A stretch of 64,000 nucleotides of DNA from Gp6-AA40 sp035293405 (GTDB lineage: Bacteria > Acidobacteriota > Vicinamibacteria > Vicinamibacterales > UBA2999). Each line of letters begins with the position of its first letter. The first letter of the stretch is position 1. The DNA is taken from assembly GCA_035293405.1 (NCBI GenBank), contig DATDOE010000082.1:4019-68018 (forward strand), read 5' to 3'. This document shows positions 18,218 to 27,865 of this stretch, piece after piece. The notes below the pieces were generated by a model that saw only the letters and a list, made by a program, of their open reading frames with translations, was not told where the DNA came from and made no database searches. Position numbers and translations under genes: made by a program.

Positions 18218-18958
18218 ATGAGAACACCCTCTCGACGCGTCGCCAAGCCAGCCCTCAGCCACGAGGCGGTGTCAACCGCCGTGACCGGGGCGGCACCGAA
18301 GCCGCCGGCGGCGTTGTCCAGGGAGTCAGAGCTCGCCGCCCGCGTCAAGGCCCTCGTCGTCGCGGGCGACCGGGACGGCGCGCGCGAGCGCTTCGCCGAT
18401 CTGGTCGCGCGCCAACAGCGTCGCGCGGTGCGTATCGCCTACAACTATCTTCGCGACGCACACGATGCCGACGAAGCGGTCCAGGATGCGTTCCTGAAAG
18501 TGTTTACACACATCACGAGTTATCGTGAGGAGTATCCGTTCGAGGTGTGGTTCACCCGCATTCTCGTCAACGGATGCCTCGATCTGCGAAAGGCGCGGGC
18601 CCGCCGTCTCCGATGGGCGATCCCGATGTCGACCCACGCCGACGGCACCGCGATGCCCGAACCAGCGGCGCGGCAGCCGAGTCCGGAAGATCGCGTGATG
18701 TCAACCGAGCGGGCGCGCGAGATCACGTCGGCGGTCGAGCAACTCCCCGATCGGCAGCGGCTGGTGTTTACGCTCTGCCACATCGCCGAACACACGACCA
18801 GCGAGGTGAGTCAGTCGCTGGGGCTCAGCGAGGCGACCGTGCGTGTGCATCTGTTCCGAGCCGTACGCAAGCTGCGCAAGCTGCTCACGCGCGACGGCAC
18901 GCGTCTCCTGCAGGTCAACACAGCGACGGCGCTCAATCGGGAAAGGTCGGCCGTATGA
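18218..18958 (+). CDS. RNA polymerase sigma-70 factor, ECF-like
   Basis: 246 aa from ATG 18218; in-frame GTGs at 18155 and 18170 are alternatives with a longer basic N-terminus. Region 2 is NYLRDAHDADEAVQDAFLKV with FEVWFTRILVNGCLDLRK. Region 4 is VEQLPDRQRLVFTL and the helix-turn-helix TTSEVSQSLGLSEATVRVHL. A non-conserved basic N-terminal extension of about 40 residues precedes region 2. A TATAGT at 18149-18154 could be a -10, but no clear -35 is seen. Its stop overlaps the start of the anti-sigma gene (ATGA), the usual coupled arrangement. Confidence 0.93.
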   Translation: MRTPSRRVAKPALSHEAVSTAVTGAAPKPPAALSRESELAARVKALVVAGDRDGARERFADLVARQQRRAVRIAYNYLRDAHDADEAVQDAFLKVFTHITSYREEYPFEVWFTRILVNGCLDLRKARARRLRWAIPMSTHADGTAMPEPAARQPSPEDRVMSTERAREITSAVEQLPDRQRLVFTLCHIAEHTTSEVSQSLGLSEATVRVHLFRAVRKLRKLLTRDGTRLLQVNTATALNRERSAV

Positions 18959-19545
18959 GCCGCACGCACCTGTCCGACGACCGGCTGATTGAGATCTGCC
19001 TGGCGGACCCGTTCACCCCGCCTGACGAGCCGCACCTCCGGGCGTGCGACGCCTGCCAGGCACGGCGGGCATCGCTCGCGTCGATGCTCACCGACGTCAG
19101 CGACCGCATCGCCGACGAAGCCGACCAACAGTTCCCGGCCGATCGTCTGGCGCGCCAGCAGGCCCGCATCCTGCAGCAGATCGATCATCTCGGCCGGCCT
19201 GGACGCGTGATCGCCTTCCCCGCCGGCCACACCCACGAGCCGATCCGGCAGACCCCGCGGCGTGTGCCGCGCTGGCTTGCCGCAGCGGCTGCCGTGGCCG
19301 CGGCGTTCGTCGTCGGGATCGTGACCGACCGACTGGCTCAGGAGATGCCCGGCAGCCGTCGCGTCCTGCCGGCAACGCGTCTGGCTGTGCGTGCCGTGGA
19401 TTCGCTCCCGGCCATCCGGACCGTGACCGCGTCTCTGTCAGACGACGAGTTCCTCGGACAGATCGAGCTGGCGGTCGGCAGCGCCGGCCCGGCCGCGTTG
19501 AGACCGCTCGACGCCCTCACACCCCGCGCCTGGGACGTGAGATAA
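18955..19545 (+). CDS. Putative membrane anti-sigma factor (zinc-binding type)
   Basis: 196 aa. The N-terminal cytosolic part holds H-x3-C-x2-C (HLRACDACQARR, about residues 26-37), the zinc-associated anti-sigma motif. One TM (WLAAAAAVAAAFVVGIV) lies near residue 110, leaving a short extracytoplasmic tail. Its start overlaps the sigma gene stop by 4 nt, consistent with stoichiometric coexpression and sequestration of that sigma. The signal sensed outside is unknown; no cognate protease is nearby. Confidence 0.85.
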   Translation: MSRTHLSDDRLIEICLADPFTPPDEPHLRACDACQARRASLASMLTDVSDRIADEADQQFPADRLARQQARILQQIDHLGRPGRVIAFPAGHTHEPIRQTPRRVPRWLAAAAAVAAAFVVGIVTDRLAQEMPGSRRVLPATRLAVRAVDSLPAIRTVTASLSDDEFLGQIELAVGSAGPAALRPLDALTPRAWDVR

Positions 19546-19553
19546 GCCGCACC

Positions 19554-20732
19554 TTGCCCCCGCTGATTTTTCGAAAAGGTCTCGACCGCAAACAGGAAGT
19601 CGCCGGCGTCCTTGCGGCGAGCTATCACAGCGATCTGATCGCGGAGATCAAGGCCGCGGAGTATCGCTATCAGTCGGGCCGCCTGACCATCCACCTGGCG
19701 CGCGAGTTCGGCTTCTGCTACGGCGTCGATCGCGCCGTGGACTACGCGTATCAGACGCGCCAGCGGTTCGAGGATCGGCCGGTATTCCTCACCGGCGAAA
19801 TCATCCACAATCCGCACGTCAACCGCCAGATCCGCGCACAGGGCGTCCGCTTCCTCACCGATCCGGGCGAGTCGATCGACGCGCTCACGCCGAAGGACGT
19901 GGTCATCCTTCCCGCATTCGGCATCACCATCGAGCTGCTCGAAACGCTGGTTGACCGCGGGTGCACGCTCGTCGATACCACCTGCGGCTCCGTGCTGAAC
20001 GTCTGGAAGAACGTCAAGCGATACGCCGAACAGGGCTTCACGTCGATCATCCACGGCAAGTACTGGCACGAAGAGACCCGCGCGACCGCGTCCCAGGCGC
20101 AGCACGCGGGCAAGGGCCACTACCTGGTTGTGCTGGACAGGGCCGAGGCGGGCGCGGCCTGCGAATACATCCGGCGCGGCGGTGGCCGCGAGGAGTTCCT
20201 CGCGAAGTTCGAGCATGCGGTGTCCCCTGGATTCGATCCCGACGTCGATCTCGGACGAATCGGGTGCGCCAACCAGACGACGATGCTCAGCTCGGAGTCG
20301 CTGGAGATCGGGGACATGTTCCGCGGCGCCATCGGTGACCGCTACGGGGCCGAAGCCGTGCACACGCGGTACCGGGCGTTCGACACCATCTGCAGCGCCA
20401 CACAGGACCGCCAGGACGCGATCATCGCCCTGCTCGACACCGAGACCCTCGACGCGATGATCGTGCTTGGTGGGTATAACAGCAGCAATACCTGCAATTT
20501 GGCTCGTATCTGCGCCGAAAAGCTGCCCACCTACCACATCGCCGACCCGGAAGGACTGACCTCTGCGACGGAAATCCGTCACAAGCCGGTCAGCGCCAAA
20601 CATGAGGTTACGACCCAGGGCTGGCTGCCTGCCAGCGGGATTTCCATTGGCCTGACGTCGGGAGCCTCGACGCCGGACAATCTGGTCGAGACCGTCATCC
20701 GCCGCCTCGACGTCCTGGCCAACGGCGAGTAA
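19554..20732 (+). CDS. ispH: 4-hydroxy-3-methylbut-2-enyl diphosphate reductase, long form
   Basis: 392 aa from TTG 19554; the frame is open further upstream over the anti-sigma gene but that part is shadow. It belongs to the long cyanobacterial/plant-like IspH type. The three cluster Cys residues are in LAREFGFCYGVDRA, VDTTCGSVLNVW and FDTICSATQDRQD. Also seen are GEIIHNPHVN and VLGGYNSSNTCNLA, and C-terminal SGASTPDNLVE. It makes IPP and DMAPP from HMBPP with a [4Fe-4S] cluster, the last step of the MEP pathway. The gap to the preceding stop is 8 bp, so it may be cotranscribed with the sigma/anti-sigma pair. Confidence 0.95.
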   Translation: MPPLIFRKGLDRKQEVAGVLAASYHSDLIAEIKAAEYRYQSGRLTIHLAREFGFCYGVDRAVDYAYQTRQRFEDRPVFLTGEIIHNPHVNRQIRAQGVRFLTDPGESIDALTPKDVVILPAFGITIELLETLVDRGCTLVDTTCGSVLNVWKNVKRYAEQGFTSIIHGKYWHEETRATASQAQHAGKGHYLVVLDRAEAGAACEYIRRGGGREEFLAKFEHAVSPGFDPDVDLGRIGCANQTTMLSSESLEIGDMFRGAIGDRYGAEAVHTRYRAFDTICSATQDRQDAIIALLDTETLDAMIVLGGYNSSNTCNLARICAEKLPTYHIADPEGLTSATEIRHKPVSAKHEVTTQGWLPASGISIGLTSGASTPDNLVETVIRRLDVLANGE

Positions 20733-20837
20733 GGGCCGTCCGGCTCGATTTAGAGGTCGTGCCGTGTTACCGTATGTCTTTGCACCAAGAGCAGTAAACG
20801 GCTTCTGAGCGTCAGTCGTATCGCCGGGTAATTGGCT

Positions 20838-21272
20838 ATGAATCCCAAGACCCTGCTAGGGCGAGTGTCCGCCTTCGTCGTGGTTGTACTCTTTCTGGCC
20901 CTGCCGGCCTTTGGCCAGGGGTCCAAGTGGTGGCAGTCGGAACAGTACCGCCGCGAGCTTGGACTCACCACCGAGCAGAGCCGGCGGCTCGAGGATGTCT
21001 TCCAAGCCGCTGTGCCAACACTGAAGACCCACAAGAAAGCGCTCGATCAGGCGGAATCAGAATTCGAGCGCATGCTTGAACGAGGCGACGACGGGTCAGT
21101 GATGGATCAGGTGGAGCGCGTCGAAGCGGCGCGTGCAGAGCTGAACAAGTCACACACGATGATGATGCTCCGCATGCGGCGGGTGCTGACAACCGATCAG
21201 TGGGCCAGGTTCACGGCCATGCATCAGGCGGCGGAACGCGAGAAAAATCGTTCGAGCGGACGCGGCAAGTAA
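20838..21272 (+). CDS. Secreted Spy/CpxP-like LTXXQ-motif protein
   Basis: 144 aa from ATG 20838. A signal peptide (LLGRVSAFVVVVLFLALPAFGQ) is followed by a helical domain with two LTXXQ motifs, LTTEQSRRLEDVF and LTTDQWARF, as in the Spy/CpxP/metal-resistance periplasmic chaperones. The tail is rich in Lys/Arg. It lies 50 bp upstream of the TolC-type gene and in the same direction, so it is probably the first gene of the efflux operon, with a role in envelope stress or metal sensing (inference). Confidence 0.82.
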   Translation: MNPKTLLGRVSAFVVVVLFLALPAFGQGSKWWQSEQYRRELGLTTEQSRRLEDVFQAAVPTLKTHKKALDQAESEFERMLERGDDGSVMDQVERVEAARAELNKSHTMMMLRMRRVLTTDQWARFTAMHQAAEREKNRSSGRGK

Positions 21273-21322
21273 CGTCGATCGCATCCACATTTCATCGGAT
21301 TTAACAGGTTTTACAAGACACC

Positions 21323-23050
21323 ATGAAGACTTCGTGTGCCTTTTTCGCGTTGCTGATCGCAGGGATCACGTCAACGGCATTGGCTCAGGATTCAGACCAG
21401 AAGCGCCTCGACGTGATCGCGAATGAGGCCGTGCGTAAGTTCGACGAGGGGCGAACGGCGGCGGCCGAACAGACTCGACCCACTGTCCCACCGCAGCCCG
21501 GCACGAGAGTCGAGCTGACACTTGACGATGCCGTGCAGCGCGCGCTCGAACGGAATCTCGACATCGCGGTGGAACGGTTGAACCCCCAGACATACGACTA
21601 CGCACTCGCCGCCCTCGCCGCGAACTATCGTCCAACGTTCAACTCGAACTTCGGCGTGCGCAGTCAGACCAGCTTCAGCCGCAGCCAGACTGCCGGTGGC
21701 GACGTCCTCGTCACCGATACGCTGACGGGCAATAACGGGGTGAGCCAGGCCGTCAAATGGGGCGGCGGCAGTTTCGCCGTGTCCTGGAACAACAACCGCC
21801 AGGAGCAGTCCGACCTGTTTGCCACACGCAACCCGGTGCTCAACACGACCTTCAGCGCCGCCTACGTGCAGCCCCTGCTTCGCAACTTTCGCATCGACGG
21901 CACACGCGCGCAGTTGCGCATCACGCAGTTGAACCAGGAAATGTCCGAGACGGCGCTGCGCGCGACGATCGTGCGCACGGTGGCGAACACGCGCAACGCG
22001 TACTGGGATCTCGTCTACTCGATCCAGGCGGCGGACGTCGCCGAACGCTCGCTGGCGCTCGCCACCAAGCTCGTCGAGGACAATCAGGCGCGCGTGGAAG
22101 TCGGGACGCTGGCGCCGCTCGATGTCGTCCAGGCGCAGGCCGAACAGGCGACCCGGCGCGGAGCCGTGGCCACCACCGTCGCCGCCGTCCGGACCGCGGA
22201 GCTCGTCTTGAAGCGACTCATCGTGAGTGGCACCGATGACCCGTACTGGATCTCCGCCATTGAGCCCATCGATCGCCCCACATACTCGACCGAAACCGTG
22301 GATGTCGGCGCCGCCGTCCGCAAGGCACTGGCGACACGCACGGACATCGAGATGTCCCGGCGCCAGGTGCAGTCCAACGATGTCTCGATCAGGAACCTGT
22401 CCGATCAGCGGCTTCCCGCGCTCGACCTGACCGCCGGCTACGGCGCCACTGGCATCGGGGGAACGCAGTTCGTTCGCCCGCCGGGTAGTCAACTCGGCGC
22501 GCTGCCCACCCAGGTCATTCCGAGTGGGTTCACGGACGCGCTGCGAATCCTGGGAAACCGCGACGCACCCACCTGGAATTTCGCGCTGAACTTCAGCTAT
22601 CCGATCGGGTCGAGCACGGCCGACGCCAACGTGGCGCGCGCCCGGGTTCAGCAGCGGCAGACGATCGCGCAGGCGCGTCAACTGGAGCTCCAAATCGCGA
22701 CCGAAGTCACCAACGCCGCCCTGTTGGTCGAGGCGAATCGAGAGCGTCTGCAGGCGGCGCAGGCCGCGCGCGATCTGGCCGAGCGGCGGACCGATGCCGA
22801 GCAGAGCCGGTTCGAGGTCGGTCTCTCGACGAACTTCTTCGTGGTTCAGGCCCAGCGCGACTTGCGAGACGCGCAGAACGCGGAACTGCGCGCGCTGCTC
22901 GACTACCGGCGTGCGCAGGTCGATTTCGAGCGCGTCCAGGAGATCCCCGCGGCCGGCACAGGTGGCGGTGGCATCACGCCGATTCAAGGGGGCGCTGGAA
23001 CGGCACCCCGTGCAACGGCAGGCGCGGGCGGTGGGAATTTTGGTAACTGA
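21323..23050 (+). CDS. TolC-family outer-membrane efflux protein
   Basis: 575 aa. Signal peptide to about residue 21 (STALAQ). Two outer-membrane efflux repeats are visible: VELTLDDAVQRALERNLDIAV near 60 and a long coiled-coil half (RATIVRTVANTRNAYWDLVY, QARVEVGTLAPLDVVQAQAE), then AAVRKALATRTDIEMSRRQV and SRFEVGLSTNFFVVQAQRDL. The C-terminal 35 residues are Gly-rich and end in FGN. It provides the outer-membrane channel for the RND pump encoded by the next two genes. Confidence 0.93.
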   Translation: MKTSCAFFALLIAGITSTALAQDSDQKRLDVIANEAVRKFDEGRTAAAEQTRPTVPPQPGTRVELTLDDAVQRALERNLDIAVERLNPQTYDYALAALAANYRPTFNSNFGVRSQTSFSRSQTAGGDVLVTDTLTGNNGVSQAVKWGGGSFAVSWNNNRQEQSDLFATRNPVLNTTFSAAYVQPLLRNFRIDGTRAQLRITQLNQEMSETALRATIVRTVANTRNAYWDLVYSIQAADVAERSLALATKLVEDNQARVEVGTLAPLDVVQAQAEQATRRGAVATTVAAVRTAELVLKRLIVSGTDDPYWISAIEPIDRPTYSTETVDVGAAVRKALATRTDIEMSRRQVQSNDVSIRNLSDQRLPALDLTAGYGATGIGGTQFVRPPGSQLGALPTQVIPSGFTDALRILGNRDAPTWNFALNFSYPIGSSTADANVARARVQQRQTIAQARQLELQIATEVTNAALLVEANRERLQAAQAARDLAERRTDAEQSRFEVGLSTNFFVVQAQRDLRDAQNAELRALLDYRRAQVDFERVQEIPAAGTGGGGITPIQGGAGTAPRATAGAGGGNFGN

Positions 23051-23092
23051 GATCACGTCGGTGAGCGGAGGATCGAGATTGGTCTCGGCGTC

Positions 23093-24595
23093 ATGCGAAA
23101 AATAGTCATTGGTGTGGTGATCGCCGGGATCGCGCTCGCGAGCGGTGCGTACTACCGTGGGATGTTCAGCGAGGACACGTCGGCAGAGACTGGCGGCCAG
23201 GGGAGCGCGGACGGGCGAGGTGGCCGGCGGGGCGACGGAGGCGGCGGGTTCCCGGGAGGCGGCGGCTTTCAAGGGGGTGGACGAGGCCAGGGCGGTGGCC
23301 GTGGCCCTATGACCGTCGAACTGGCGAAGGTAACGCGCGCCTCGATTTCTCAGGAGATCACCGTCGTCGGTAATCTGGTCGGTGAGGCCACCGTGGCCGT
23401 CGCACCGCGCACGGCGGGCCGTCTGCAGGAGATGAGCGTGCGTCTGGGTGACCGCGTCAACAGGGGCCAGCGCATCGCCAAGATCGAAGACTTCGAAATC
23501 GTCGAACAGGTGAAACAGGCGGAAGCCGCCCAGGAAGTCTCGCTGGCGACGATCCGGCAGCGCGAAGCCGACCTGCAGCTGGCACAGACCAACGCCGAGC
23601 GCTCACGCAACCTGTTCGAGCGTCAGCTGCTGCCCAAGCAGACCCTGGATGACAACGAGTCCCGCTACCAGGCGTCGATGGCGGCTGTTGATCTGGCGCG
23701 AGCCCAGGCGGCGCAATCGAAGGCCCGCCTCGAGGAGCTCCGCATCAACCTGGCCAACACCATCATCACGTCCCCGGTGACCGGATTCGTCGCGCGCCGC
23801 GCAGTGGATCCCGGCGCGTTCGTGTCTCAGAACGTCCCGGTCGCCGACGTTGTCGACATCACGACCGTCCGCCTGGTAGCCAATGTTGTCGAGAAAGATC
23901 TCACCCTGATGCACTCGGGCAACGCGACCACGGTCGAAGTCGATGCCTACCCCGGCGAGACGTTTCGCGGGCGCATCGCGCGGGTCTCCCCGGTGCTCGA
24001 TCCGGCCACGCGCACGGCCTCGATCGAGATCGAGATCCCGAACCCGGAGTTCAGGCTGAAGCCGGGCATGTACGCGCGCGTCGGCATCACCACAGATGTG
24101 AAGAAGAATGCGCTCGTCGTGCCGGTGAATGCGGTCATCGATCTGGGCGGACGCCGTGGCGTCTTCATGCCGCAGAACGAGTCGGCGATCTTCCGGTCGA
24201 TTCAGGTCGGCAGCGAGCAGCGCGACGTCGTCGAGGTCCTCGGCGGCATCGTCGAAGGCGACACCGTCATCACGACCGGTGCGGCCGCCCTTCGCGACGG
24301 CGATCGGGTGCTGATTTCAGGTCGCAACGGCCGCGGTCCGCGCGGCGGCGGTGGCGGCCAGCCGCCGGGAGCAGGTGGACTCGCGCCCACTGGGGGCGCT
24401 CCACAATCTAATGGAGCGCGGCAAGGTGCAGCGGCGCAGCAGCGCACGGGCGCCCGCGAAGGCGGCGCGCGCGGCACCGGATCCGCGATCCCCGATGGCC
24501 GGAGGTCTGGCGGTGAGGGTCGCAGGTTCGGCGGCGACGGCACTGGACGGCGGGGCGGCGCCGAGCAGCCGGTGGTGCCGCCATCTCAGGAATAG
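23093..24595 (+). CDS. RND efflux periplasmic adaptor (membrane-fusion protein)
   Basis: 500 aa. N-terminal membrane anchor (IVIGVVIAGIALASG), then an unusual Gly/Arg tract at about 33-73. Adaptor core: lipoyl half VAPRTAGRLQEMSVRLGDRV, alpha-hairpin (QAEAAQEVSLATIRQREADL), second lipoyl half ITSPVTGFVARRAVDPGAFV, and beta-barrel domain (DITTVRLVANVVEKDL, FRLKPGMYARVGI). A second long Gly/Arg-rich tail fills about 405-500. It bridges the pump and the TolC channel. Gene order channel-adaptor-pump is typical; gaps are about 42 bp. Confidence 0.93.
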   Translation: MRKIVIGVVIAGIALASGAYYRGMFSEDTSAETGGQGSADGRGGRRGDGGGGFPGGGGFQGGGRGQGGGRGPMTVELAKVTRASISQEITVVGNLVGEATVAVAPRTAGRLQEMSVRLGDRVNRGQRIAKIEDFEIVEQVKQAEAAQEVSLATIRQREADLQLAQTNAERSRNLFERQLLPKQTLDDNESRYQASMAAVDLARAQAAQSKARLEELRINLANTIITSPVTGFVARRAVDPGAFVSQNVPVADVVDITTVRLVANVVEKDLTLMHSGNATTVEVDAYPGETFRGRIARVSPVLDPATRTASIEIEIPNPEFRLKPGMYARVGITTDVKKNALVVPVNAVIDLGGRRGVFMPQNESAIFRSIQVGSEQRDVVEVLGGIVEGDTVITTGAAALRDGDRVLISGRNGRGPRGGGGGQPPGAGGLAPTGGAPQSNGARQGAAAQQRTGAREGGARGTGSAIPDGRRSGGEGRRFGGDGTGRRGGAEQPVVPPSQE

Positions 24596-24637
24596 TTTCG
24601 GAAACCAGTCACGTCACGTTCATCGCAGAGTCTTGAT

Positions 24638-27600
24638 ATGAGCATTCCGCGTCTCGCGATTCACCGGCCGGTCACGATGTTCATGCTCAGCGCGGTCGTC
24701 ACGCTGCTCGGGGCCATCTCGCTGACCCGCCTTCCCGTCGACCTGATGCCCGAGTTCGAGCAGCCGACGCTCACGGTCCGCACCACGTACACCGGGGTGG
24801 GCCCGCTCGAGATGGAGGAGCTCATCACGCGGCCGATGGAACAGGCCGTCAGCGCGGTCCCGGGCCTCACCCGCGTCCAGTCGCAGTCGTCAGAGGGCAA
24901 TAGCCAGGTTCAGTTGAACTTCGAGTGGGGCTCCGATCTCTCGGAAGCCGCCGACGAAATCCGGACCCGAGTGGACCGCATGCGGAACCGGCTGCCCGAG
25001 GACGCCGACCCGCCCACCATCTTCAAGTTCGACTCGAACTCGCAGCCAATCATGAACATCGGCATCGAGGGCGACTTCGATCCGGTGACGCTCCGGGAGA
25101 CGGCGCAGAACGAGATCGCGCCGCGCTTCGAGCGCGTGGACGGCATCGCGGCGGTGACCGTCAACGGCGGCCTCCGCCGTCAGATTCACGTCGAGCTGTC
25201 GAAAGAGAAAGTCACCGCGCTCAATCTGTCGGTGAACACGGTCGTGCAGACGCTCCGGCTGGAGAACCAGAACACGCCGCTGGGCGAGATCTATCAAGGC
25301 GACTCCACGTTCCTCGTCCGTGCGCAGGGCCAGTTCCAGAGCATGGAGGACATCAAGAACCTGGTGGTCATGACCCGCCAGGGCGTGCCGGTGTACCTCC
25401 GCGACATCGCCGAAGTGAAGGACACCACCGAGCAGCGCCGCTCGTTCATGCGCATCAACGGCAAGCCGGGCGTGCAGATCCAGGTCCAGAAGCAGTCCGG
25501 CAAGAACACCGTCGAAGTGGCGAGGCTGGTTCGCGCCGAAGTGGAGCGCGTCAACAAGGAAGTCCCCGGCATCCGGATGATCGTCACGCAGGACAGCTCG
25601 GTCTTCATTCAGCGCGCGATCGACAACGTCCAGGAGCACGCGCTTGTCGGCGGCCTCCTCGTGGTGCTCATCATCTTCGCGTTCCTCCGCAGCTTCCGGT
25701 CAACCCTGATCGTCTGCACGTCGATCCCGGTGTCGGTCATCGGCACGTTCGCGCTGCTCTATTTCGGCGGGTTCACGCTGAACACGATGACCTTCGGCGG
25801 GCTGGCGCTCGGGATCGGCATGATCGTCGACGCGGCCATCGTGGTCCTGGAAAACACGCACCGCCACCTGCACATGGGCAAGGACCGGATGACGGCGGCC
25901 ATCGACGGCAGCGAGGAAGTCTGGTCCGCTATCCTGTCGTCGACTCTGACGCACATCGCGGTCTTCCTGCCGCTGCTGTTCCTGTCCGGCAGCGCCAGCA
26001 TCCTGTTCACGCAACTCTCGGTGGTCGTGATGTTCTCGCTGGCGATGTCTCTCTTCGTCGCCGTGACGATCGTCCCGGTGCTCTGCTCCCGCTGGCTGCA
26101 GACGCCCGGCGAGGAAGCGCAGGCCAGCGGCCCCATGGCTCGCTTCTATCGCGCGAGCGAGCGCTTTCTGGAGGCCATGGACGAGGGTTATCGCAAGGTC
26201 ATCCACCTGTCCCTGAACCACCGCCCGACCGTGATCGGCGGCGCCGCGGTGCTGGTCGTCGTGGCCGCCCTGCTCTACCCGAGGGTCGGCGTCGAGCTGC
26301 TCCCGCAGGCTGACGAAGGCGAGGTCAACGTCAACGCCGAGCTCGCCGTCGGCACCCGTGTCGAGCGGACGGAGGAGGCGCTGCTGCGCCTCGAGGAGCT
26401 GGTGAAGGAACGGGTCCCGGAAGCGACCAACATCATCACCAACGGCGGTGGCGGGGGCGGCAACAACTGGCAGGGCGGTGGCGGTGGCGGCCAGACCCAC
26501 AGAGGACAGATCCGCATCATGCTGGTCCCGCGCGACCAGCGCACGCGAACCAACGACGAGATCTCGATCGCCCTGCGGCGCGAGCTCGCCGGCCTGCCCG
26601 GTGTCATCGTCCGTGCGAACCCGGCCGGCGGCAACTTCCAGATCTCACGCCTGCTCGGCGGCGGCAACAACGGCAATCAGAACAACAGCCGGCTGTCACT
26701 CGAGATTCGCGGACACGATCTCGATGACGCGCGCCGCATCGCGCAGGATGCCCGCGTGATGATGGAAGGGACCGAGGGGATCGCGGACGTCAGCATCGGC
26801 CGCGAAGAGGGCCGGCCCGAGCTCTCGGTGCGCGTGGATCGTCCGAAAGCGGCGATGCTCGGGCTGACGGTATCAGGGGTGGCCACGACGATTCAGACCA
26901 ACGTCGCGGGCACAACCGCCGCACAGTTCCGCGAGCGCGGCAACGAGTACCCGATTGTCGTCCAGCTGCGGCAGTCCGACCGCGAAGGCGTCTCTGATGT
27001 GGGCGACGTGCTCCTCGGCACGCCCAGCGGCCAGGTGGTGCCCGCCAAGAACGTCATGGCGGTCAATCGCGAGGCTGGTCCCGTGCAGATTCAGCGCAAG
27101 AACATGGAGCGCGTGACCAACGTCAACGCCGAGATCGAGATTCCGCTCAGCGAGGCCGTGAAGGCCGTGCAGGCGCGGCTCAATCAGGTGCGGGTCCCGC
27201 CTGACTTCTCCGTCGGCTTCGGGGCCGAGGTCGAGGAACAGGCACGCTCGTTCCAGCAGCTGCAGCTGGTCCTGGTTCTCGCGGTGCTGCTCGTCTACGC
27301 GGTGATGGCGTCGCAGTACGAATCGCTGCGCGACCCGTTCATCATCATGTTCTCGGTGCCGGTTGCGGCAATCGGCGTCGTCCTCAGCCTCCTGATGACC
27401 GGGACGTCATTCAGCCTGCAGGCGTATATCGGCATCATCATGCTCGCCGGTATCGTCGTCAGCAACGCCATCCTGCTGGTGGACTACATCAACACGCTCC
27501 GGCGGCGGGACAAGATGGATCTTCGCGAGGCGGTCGAGCTCGGCGGCCGCACACGTCTGCGTCCGATTCTGATGACCTCGATCGCCACCATGCTGGGCCT

Positions 27601-27778
27601 GGTGCCCATGGCCATCGGCGTCGGCGAAGGGGGTGAGCTGCAGGCTCCGCTCGCGCGCGTGGTCATCGGTGGGCTGCTCACCTCGACGCTCGTGACGCTC
27701 GTCCTCGTCCCGGCGATCTACACGGTGTTCGAGGAAGGCTGGGCGGGACTCTTCCGCAAGTCGGCACGAGCGCATTAG
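24638..27778 (+). CDS. RND efflux pump, AcrB/HAE-1-like inner-membrane transporter
   Basis: 1046 aa, full length. Twelve TM helices in two halves; first half has the N-terminal FMLSAVVTLLGAISL helix and FGGLALGIGMIVDAAIVVLENT with the proton-relay Asp, second half GIIMLAGIVVSNAILLVDYIN. Periplasmic porter segments include PLEMEELITRPMEQAVSAVPG and GVEVEEQARS-type motifs. Between the halves sits a low-complexity insertion (NGGGGGGNNWQGGGGGGQ, about residue 602-620) and GGGNNGNQNNS near 674. It drives proton-coupled export of hydrophobic compounds or biosynthetic products. Substrate cannot be told from sequence. Confidence 0.94.
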   Translation: MSIPRLAIHRPVTMFMLSAVVTLLGAISLTRLPVDLMPEFEQPTLTVRTTYTGVGPLEMEELITRPMEQAVSAVPGLTRVQSQSSEGNSQVQLNFEWGSDLSEAADEIRTRVDRMRNRLPEDADPPTIFKFDSNSQPIMNIGIEGDFDPVTLRETAQNEIAPRFERVDGIAAVTVNGGLRRQIHVELSKEKVTALNLSVNTVVQTLRLENQNTPLGEIYQGDSTFLVRAQGQFQSMEDIKNLVVMTRQGVPVYLRDIAEVKDTTEQRRSFMRINGKPGVQIQVQKQSGKNTVEVARLVRAEVERVNKEVPGIRMIVTQDSSVFIQRAIDNVQEHALVGGLLVVLIIFAFLRSFRSTLIVCTSIPVSVIGTFALLYFGGFTLNTMTFGGLALGIGMIVDAAIVVLENTHRHLHMGKDRMTAAIDGSEEVWSAILSSTLTHIAVFLPLLFLSGSASILFTQLSVVVMFSLAMSLFVAVTIVPVLCSRWLQTPGEEAQASGPMARFYRASERFLEAMDEGYRKVIHLSLNHRPTVIGGAAVLVVVAALLYPRVGVELLPQADEGEVNVNAELAVGTRVERTEEALLRLEELVKERVPEATNIITNGGGGGGNNWQGGGGGGQTHRGQIRIMLVPRDQRTRTNDEISIALRRELAGLPGVIVRANPAGGNFQISRLLGGGNNGNQNNSRLSLEIRGHDLDDARRIAQDARVMMEGTEGIADVSIGREEGRPELSVRVDRPKAAMLGLTVSGVATTIQTNVAGTTAAQFRERGNEYPIVVQLRQSDREGVSDVGDVLLGTPSGQVVPAKNVMAVNREAGPVQIQRKNMERVTNVNAEIEIPLSEAVKAVQARLNQVRVPPDFSVGFGAEVEEQARSFQQLQLVLVLAVLLVYAVMASQYESLRDPFIIMFSVPVAAIGVVLSLLMTGTSFSLQAYIGIIMLAGIVVSNAILLVDYINTLRRRDKMDLREAVELGGRTRLRPILMTSIATMLGLVPMAIGVGEGGELQAPLARVVIGGLLTSTLVTLVLVPAIYTVFEEGWAGLFRKSARAH

Positions 27779-27796
27779 CTAGCCGGTAGCCGGTAG

Positions 27797-27861
27797 CCGG
27801 GTCCATAAAGCAAAGACCCGGCCTACGCGACGTAGGGCGGGTCCTGTTCTGTGGACCCGCC
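27797..27861. repeat. Cluster of three perfect hairpins between convergent genes
   Basis: Between the RND gene and folK. Hairpin 1: CCGGGTC (27797-27803) with GACCCGG (27815-27821). Hairpin 2: CCTACG (27822-27827) with CGTAGG (27831-27836). Hairpin 3: GGCGGGTCC (27836-27844) with GGACCCGCC (27853-27861). It is preceded by three copies of TAGCCGG from 27779. No U-tract follows, so it may be a bidirectional attenuator or a repetitive palindrome rather than a classical terminator. The GGCGGGTC core recurs in the hairpin at 54220-54250. Confidence 0.6.
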
Positions 27862-27865
27862 GCCC

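Noticed and set aside
17934..18227. N-terminal extension of the PEP carboxykinase frame
   Set aside because: ATG 17933 has a ribosome-binding site and family-typical start; the upstream part is low-complexity and basic. No gene is seen in this stretch apart from GC-rich palindrome-like sequence near 18085-18137.
21392..23272. Long minus-strand open frame (626 aa) opposite the TolC-type gene
   Set aside because: Antisense shadow; the plus-strand protein has signal peptide and both efflux repeats.
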